Below are positions 61,105 to 64,000 of a stretch of 64,000 nucleotides of DNA, in pieces. The position numbers were made by a program, and so were the translations under genes. Within the stretch, counting starts at the first letter, position 1. Every line of letters starts with the position of its first letter. The notes below the pieces were generated by a model that saw only the letters and a program-made list of their open reading frames with translations, did not search any database and was not told the origin of the DNA. Source of the stretch: Paenibacillus terrigena DSM 21567 (lineage in GTDB: Bacteria > Bacillota > Bacilli > Paenibacillales > Paenibacillaceae); contig NZ_KB895431.1 of NCBI RefSeq assembly GCF_000374845.1, forward strand, positions 1 to 64,000, in the 5' to 3' direction.

Positions 61105-61710
61105 CTACAACCAGGTCTTAACGATTTCGGCAAGCGTTATTTTAGTTGATCCCTCGTCCGAAGGGTGAATTCCATCCGGAATAAGCCGGTCGAATTCGGC
61201 GGGATTTTCGTCTAACATTCTCAGCCAAACCGGGTAATGGTCTATGAGCAAAAGTTCGCGCTTGCAAGCCGTATCTCTGTACACCTGATAATATTGCTCA
61301 ATCAGAGGACGAATTTCCAGGTGTTCCCGAACTGGTGGATTCATCGTCATCAACAGAATTTCGCAATTCTTGTTGGCAGCGTGAACTCGATCGATAAGAT
61401 CATTCAGGTTTTCACCGCATTTCGTAACACTCGTCTGATAAGGTAAATATGAGTCGTTTATGGCGAATTCCAGAAAAACGGCGTCGGGAGCGAGAGCGAT
61501 TACACGTTCCTCCAAATTTTCAAGTCCCCAGCCCGACCATTGTCCAGCTTTGGCGCTGTTGGTCAACTTAACTTGCCCTGGAAACCGGCGATCCAGAATC
61601 TCCTTTAATCCGCTGACCCAAGCGCCGCCTTCGGTTAGACTGGTTCCATAAACGACGATGTGCTGATGTTTGCCGTTTTCCAAATTGCTGATTGTTGCCG
61701 ATAGGCTCAT
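61105..61710 (-). CDS. SGNH/GDSL-type hydrolase
   Basis: A protein of about 201 residues without a signal peptide. Block I is HIVVYGTSLTEGGAWV (nucleophile Ser), block III is LEFAINDSYLPYQ with its Asn, and block V is IPDGIHPSDEGSTKI with the catalytic Asp and His. SGNH enzymes deacylate esters or carbohydrate acetates; the substrate is unknown. Start 61710 has GGAAGG 9 nt upstream, whereas the ATG at 61719 lies too close to that site. Confidence 0.8.
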   Translation of the reverse strand: MSLSATISNLENGKHQHIVVYGTSLTEGGAWVSGLKEILDRRFPGQVKLTNSAKAGQWSGWGLENLEERVIALAPDAVFLEFAINDSYLPYQTSVTKCGENLNDLIDRVHAANKNCEILLMTMNPPVREHLEIRPLIEQYYQVYRDTACKRELLLIDHYPVWLRMLDENPAEFDRLIPDGIHPSDEGSTKITLAEIVKTWL

Positions 61711-61779
61711 ACTGCTCATCCTTCCATTTCTGATTTAGATAAAACAGTTTTTTGCTTATTCTATTCGCCCTTGAGCTAA

Positions 61780-61876
61780 ACAATCCTGCCCGTTAGCGCA
61801 AAACGCGGCTGCCAATCTATGCCGGCAGCCGCGTTTTAGTAAATTATTAACCTATCGTTCCCAGTTAGCTCAATAA
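61780..61876 (+). repeat. CCCGTTAG two-arm repeat, complete copy (GGCTGCC subclass)
   Basis: Left arm aatcctgcccgttagcgcaa, hairpin aacgcggctgcc...ggcagccgcgtt, right arm aacctatcgttcccagttag with changes in the core. Confidence 0.85.
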
Positions 61877-62143
61877 CCTTAAATTGGAAAAAGACCTTTG
61901 CGCAAATGTAAAGTGCTAACACATACTAATTATGATGAGAATCGATAAAAAGGTTCTTACGTCATTAGGTTTTCAAGATAATTTGAATTGTTGTGCCTTG
62001 TGTAACCAAACAAATAGCAGCTGCTTTCGATGCTGGGGTTATAAACATTGAAATTTAGTAATGAGGTAGTACCATCGGAGCTGATACAACCACCCGTTAA
62101 GTAGATGTAATGGCACCGGGATCATAGTAGTCCAGCTATCGGG
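61877..62143. other. Intergenic, nothing recognised
   Basis: A left-arm-like accacccgttaagtagatgt at 62089 is the only resemblance to a known element. No gene seen. Confidence 0.3.
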
Positions 62144-62460
62144 CTATTGAACAGGCACACCGGCCGCGACCGGTTGCTGCCACACTTGAAACTTATTGCC
62201 GTCCGGATCCTTGAAGTCCAGCTGCAATCCACAGCCTCCCTCATCGCGGACCGTCTCCTCCGTCCATACTCCTGACTATTACAATGAATCATACATGGTG
62301 TGAATATCATCCGTCTCGAAGCAGATCGGAAACATCTCGAACGGCGATCCGTCATCTGTCCAGCCGGTCGTCATGAAGTGCAACGGATGGCCGTCCCGGC
62401 AAGGCAGCAGGAATAACCATTGGCCTCTGTCCATAATCATGATCGCTCCGCGGCCCGGAT
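62144..62460 (-). pseudogene. VOC/glyoxalase-family protein, broken
   Basis: The frame contains IMIMDRGQWLFLLPCRDGHP, FEMFPICFETDDIHTMYDSL, then two consecutive stop codons, then SGVWTEETVRDEGGCGLQLD and DFKDPDGNKFQVWQQP. The second half carries the usual VOC closing motif. The N-terminus is missing where it meets the stop of the serine-hydrolase gene. Confidence 0.6.
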
Positions 62461-62474
62461 AGATCCGTTTTTAT

Positions 62475-64000
62475 TTATGAATAGTGAATAGGTAGTAGGT
62501 TCCAATAATATAAGTAGATCGTGTATATGACAGCGATTAATGCAAATATAAATTGCAATATGGAAACAATGTTTGCACCCTTAACTAGGGAAATTCCTTT
62601 GGTGATCAAAAGATAGAGGGCGACTATCATAGAGATAACTGGTAGAAGACTTATTCCCCATATATACCAAAATGGATATCCATAAACGACATGACTATTG
62701 CCATAAAAGAATTGAGTTACTGCAAAAATGGTATTTAATCCTGCGATGCCACCAATTGATAGTAAATTAATGGAATACTTCTTCTTTCTAACGAGACAAA
62801 TGAACCCATAAATGAAACAAACTAAAAAGGTAATCACAAAAACCAGTCCACTACCAATATAGATTGACATTAAGGTAGTTTGTCTTTCCCAAAAAGATTT
62901 TTTAAGAAATGTAAAATCTACTGAACCAGATAATTCCCAGTGACCTTCTTTTTGTTTAAAGGTGAGTTGTTGTATACCACCTATTTCCTCAAATACACCT
63001 TTATCAGTTTGTAAAAATTCTTTGGTCTTTATTTCCTCTCCTTCATGTGGAAAAGAACCAGTTACCCTCAATTTATTATTAGATTGAGCTTCTACCTGTA
63101 AGATGGCAGCTCCTAAAAACTTTAACCATTTTCCCCAACCATGTTCTGGTGTTAAGGTTAATTCATATTGCCCTTCAATATCCTTTGTATTTATTCCTGA
63201 ATTTGTAGGTGTAAGCACTATTTTTTGGGGAGTTGGTAAAAAATTGTTTGCAAATGTATTTACTACTTTCCAATGTAATTCGTCTCCAGATTGTACGGAG
63301 TTAGCAATTACAAACACTCCAACTTTTTGTGAAGGTATGAGAAACATTTTGGAAACATATCCGTTGATAACTCCTTTACCTATAATAAGTGGCTCACCGT
63401 TTGTTAACTTCCCATGAAATAAACCATATCCCACTCCATCTACTCTCGGATGACTTGTAAATTGTTGTGCCTGCATCTGCTTGATAGATGATGGTTGTAT
63501 AATCGTCCTTCCCTTATACTTCCCTTGATTAAGTTGCATGATCATAAAAGGAGCCATATCTTGAGGAACGAGGTTTAACCCGCCACCCCCTGGTAAACTT
63601 ATACGTGAATCCTTCATTCTTTGATACCCATCTCCTGTATAAGCATAACCAGAAGCTAGGTTTGGGTTTTTCTCAGGAAAATCAAAGGTAGCCCCATTCA
63701 TATTCAGAGGTCCAAAGACATGTGTCTTCATATAACTTTGGAAGGATTGTTTTGTTATTTGTTCTACCAAATTTCCAGCTAAACCAAAACCAACGTTACT
63801 ATATTGGAATTGTTCCCCTGGCTCTCGAATTGGGGCTTGGTTTGGAAAATAATATTTCAATATTTGGCGTGTATCCGATAGATCTTTGCTAGATAGAGCA
63901 TCTCTAGCATAATAATACTCATCTAAGCCAGCTGTATGAGTCAGAAGATGATGCAATGTAATTGGGTAATTTTTGTAATTAGTGGTCTTGAAATCTGTTA
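62475..64000 (-). CDS. Class-C beta-lactamase-type serine hydrolase with membrane helices (5' end beyond window)
   Basis: At least 508 codons are visible, open to the window edge. LHHLLTHTAGLDEYYYARDA and the YSNVGFGLAGNLVEQ segment (the Tyr-x-Asn motif) are typical of serine hydrolases of the class-C/PBP4 family. The SxxK nucleophile motif should lie just outside the window. The catalytic domain extends to about 240 residues, then a lipocalin-like domain, and four C-terminal helices (about residues 360-490: YIGSGLVFVITFLVCFIYGF, VSILQFIFALIAVIYTIYLY). Such membrane-anchored homologues are often annotated as D-aminopeptidases or penicillin-binding-like proteins of unknown substrate. Confidence 0.8.
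   Translation of the reverse strand, partial: TDFKTTNYKNYPITLHHLLTHTAGLDEYYYARDALSSKDLSDTRQILKYYFPNQAPIREPGEQFQYSNVGFGLAGNLVEQITKQSFQSYMKTHVFGPLNMNGATFDFPEKNPNLASGYAYTGDGYQRMKDSRISLPGGGGLNLVPQDMAPFMIMQLNQGKYKGRTIIQPSSIKQMQAQQFTSHPRVDGVGYGLFHGKLTNGEPLIIGKGVINGYVSKMFLIPSQKVGVFVIANSVQSGDELHWKVVNTFANNFLPTPQKIVLTPTNSGINTKDIEGQYELTLTPEHGWGKWLKFLGAAILQVEAQSNNKLRVTGSFPHEGEEIKTKEFLQTDKGVFEEIGGIQQLTFKQKEGHWELSGSVDFTFLKKSFWERQTTLMSIYIGSGLVFVITFLVCFIYGFICLVRKKKYSINLLSIGGIAGLNTIFAVTQFFYGNSHVVYGYPFWYIWGISLLPVISMIVALYLLITKGISLVKGANIVSILQFIFALIAVIYTIYLYYWNLLPIHYS

Noticed and set aside
61568-61783. Minus-strand 71-codon frame overlapping the SGNH hydrolase start
   Set aside because: It is an alternative frame of a gene with clear catalytic blocks.
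240-61876. Two-arm repeats as a CRISPR array
   Set aside because: Copies are kilobases apart, contain hairpins, lie between genes and have no cas genes.

Overview
The window looks like a chromosomal segment of a Paenibacillus-type, spore-forming Firmicute. The signs are several surface proteins with S-layer homology (SLH) or copper-amine-oxidase-type stalk domains, YesM/YesN two-component genes beside a sugar ABC transporter, a YjcZ-type sporulation peptide with a sigma-K-like promoter box, a Spo0E remnant and strong AGGAGG ribosome sites. No rRNA, tRNA or CRISPR array was seen. The assignment is inferred from gene content, not from a marker gene.

Layout. 0-9 kb: an IS110-family transposase end, an APH-type phosphotransferase with a structured leader, an SNF2 helicase fragment, a DUF2269/NAD(P)-binding pair that probably shares an operator with the nearby HxlR regulator, a P-loop kinase, and an XRE-CPBP-hydrolase operon whose first two genes are frameshifted. 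9-18.6 kb: small secreted, stalk and SLH proteins, a GNAT acetyltransferase, a decayed ECF sigma/HlyD/permease/kinase block beside an intact solute-binding lipoprotein, a MerR/carboxymuconolactone-decarboxylase pair, and a GrpB gene with two amber codons. 18.65-20.4 kb: an IS1111-type element with a frameshifted transposase. 20.6-40.7 kb: a mannoside-utilisation region, nearly all on the minus strand: two permeases, a 2175-residue secreted GH38-type mannosidase with cohesin and dockerin modules, YesN, YesM and a solute-binding protein. It is broken up by a HupE-like gene, SLH fragments, an IS1380 remnant and long repeats. 41-64 kb: small membrane and stalk proteins, an intact second IS1111-type transposase, a phosphodiester glycosidase, a clan-A glycosidase-like protein, a CDF transporter, spore-related peptides, an old-yellow-enzyme homologue, a DUF4097 lipoprotein, an SLH-S9 peptidase, an RCC1-stalk protein, an SGNH hydrolase and a partial class-C serine hydrolase.

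The most striking non-genic feature is a dispersed intergenic repeat with more than 20 full or partial copies. It has a left arm with core CTGCCCGTTAG, a hairpin whose sequence changes while its pairing is kept, and a right arm with core CTATCGTGTCCCGTTAG. Both IS1111-type elements sit at exactly the same base of the right arm of two different copies, so the repeat appears to be their target. Two genes take their stop codon from a repeat arm. Apart from one left arm at its very edge the family is absent from 20.4-40.7 kb. A second, IS21-like family of inverted-repeat hairpins occurs at 40.8, 50.1 and 54.7 kb.

Genes appear to work together in four places: the sugar ABC transporter, YesMN and mannosidase locus, for import of mannose-containing glycans; the HxlR regulon at 3.1-5 kb; the MerR-decarboxylase pair; and the sporulation genes near 52 kb. 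The rest is accessory sequence rich in pseudogenes.
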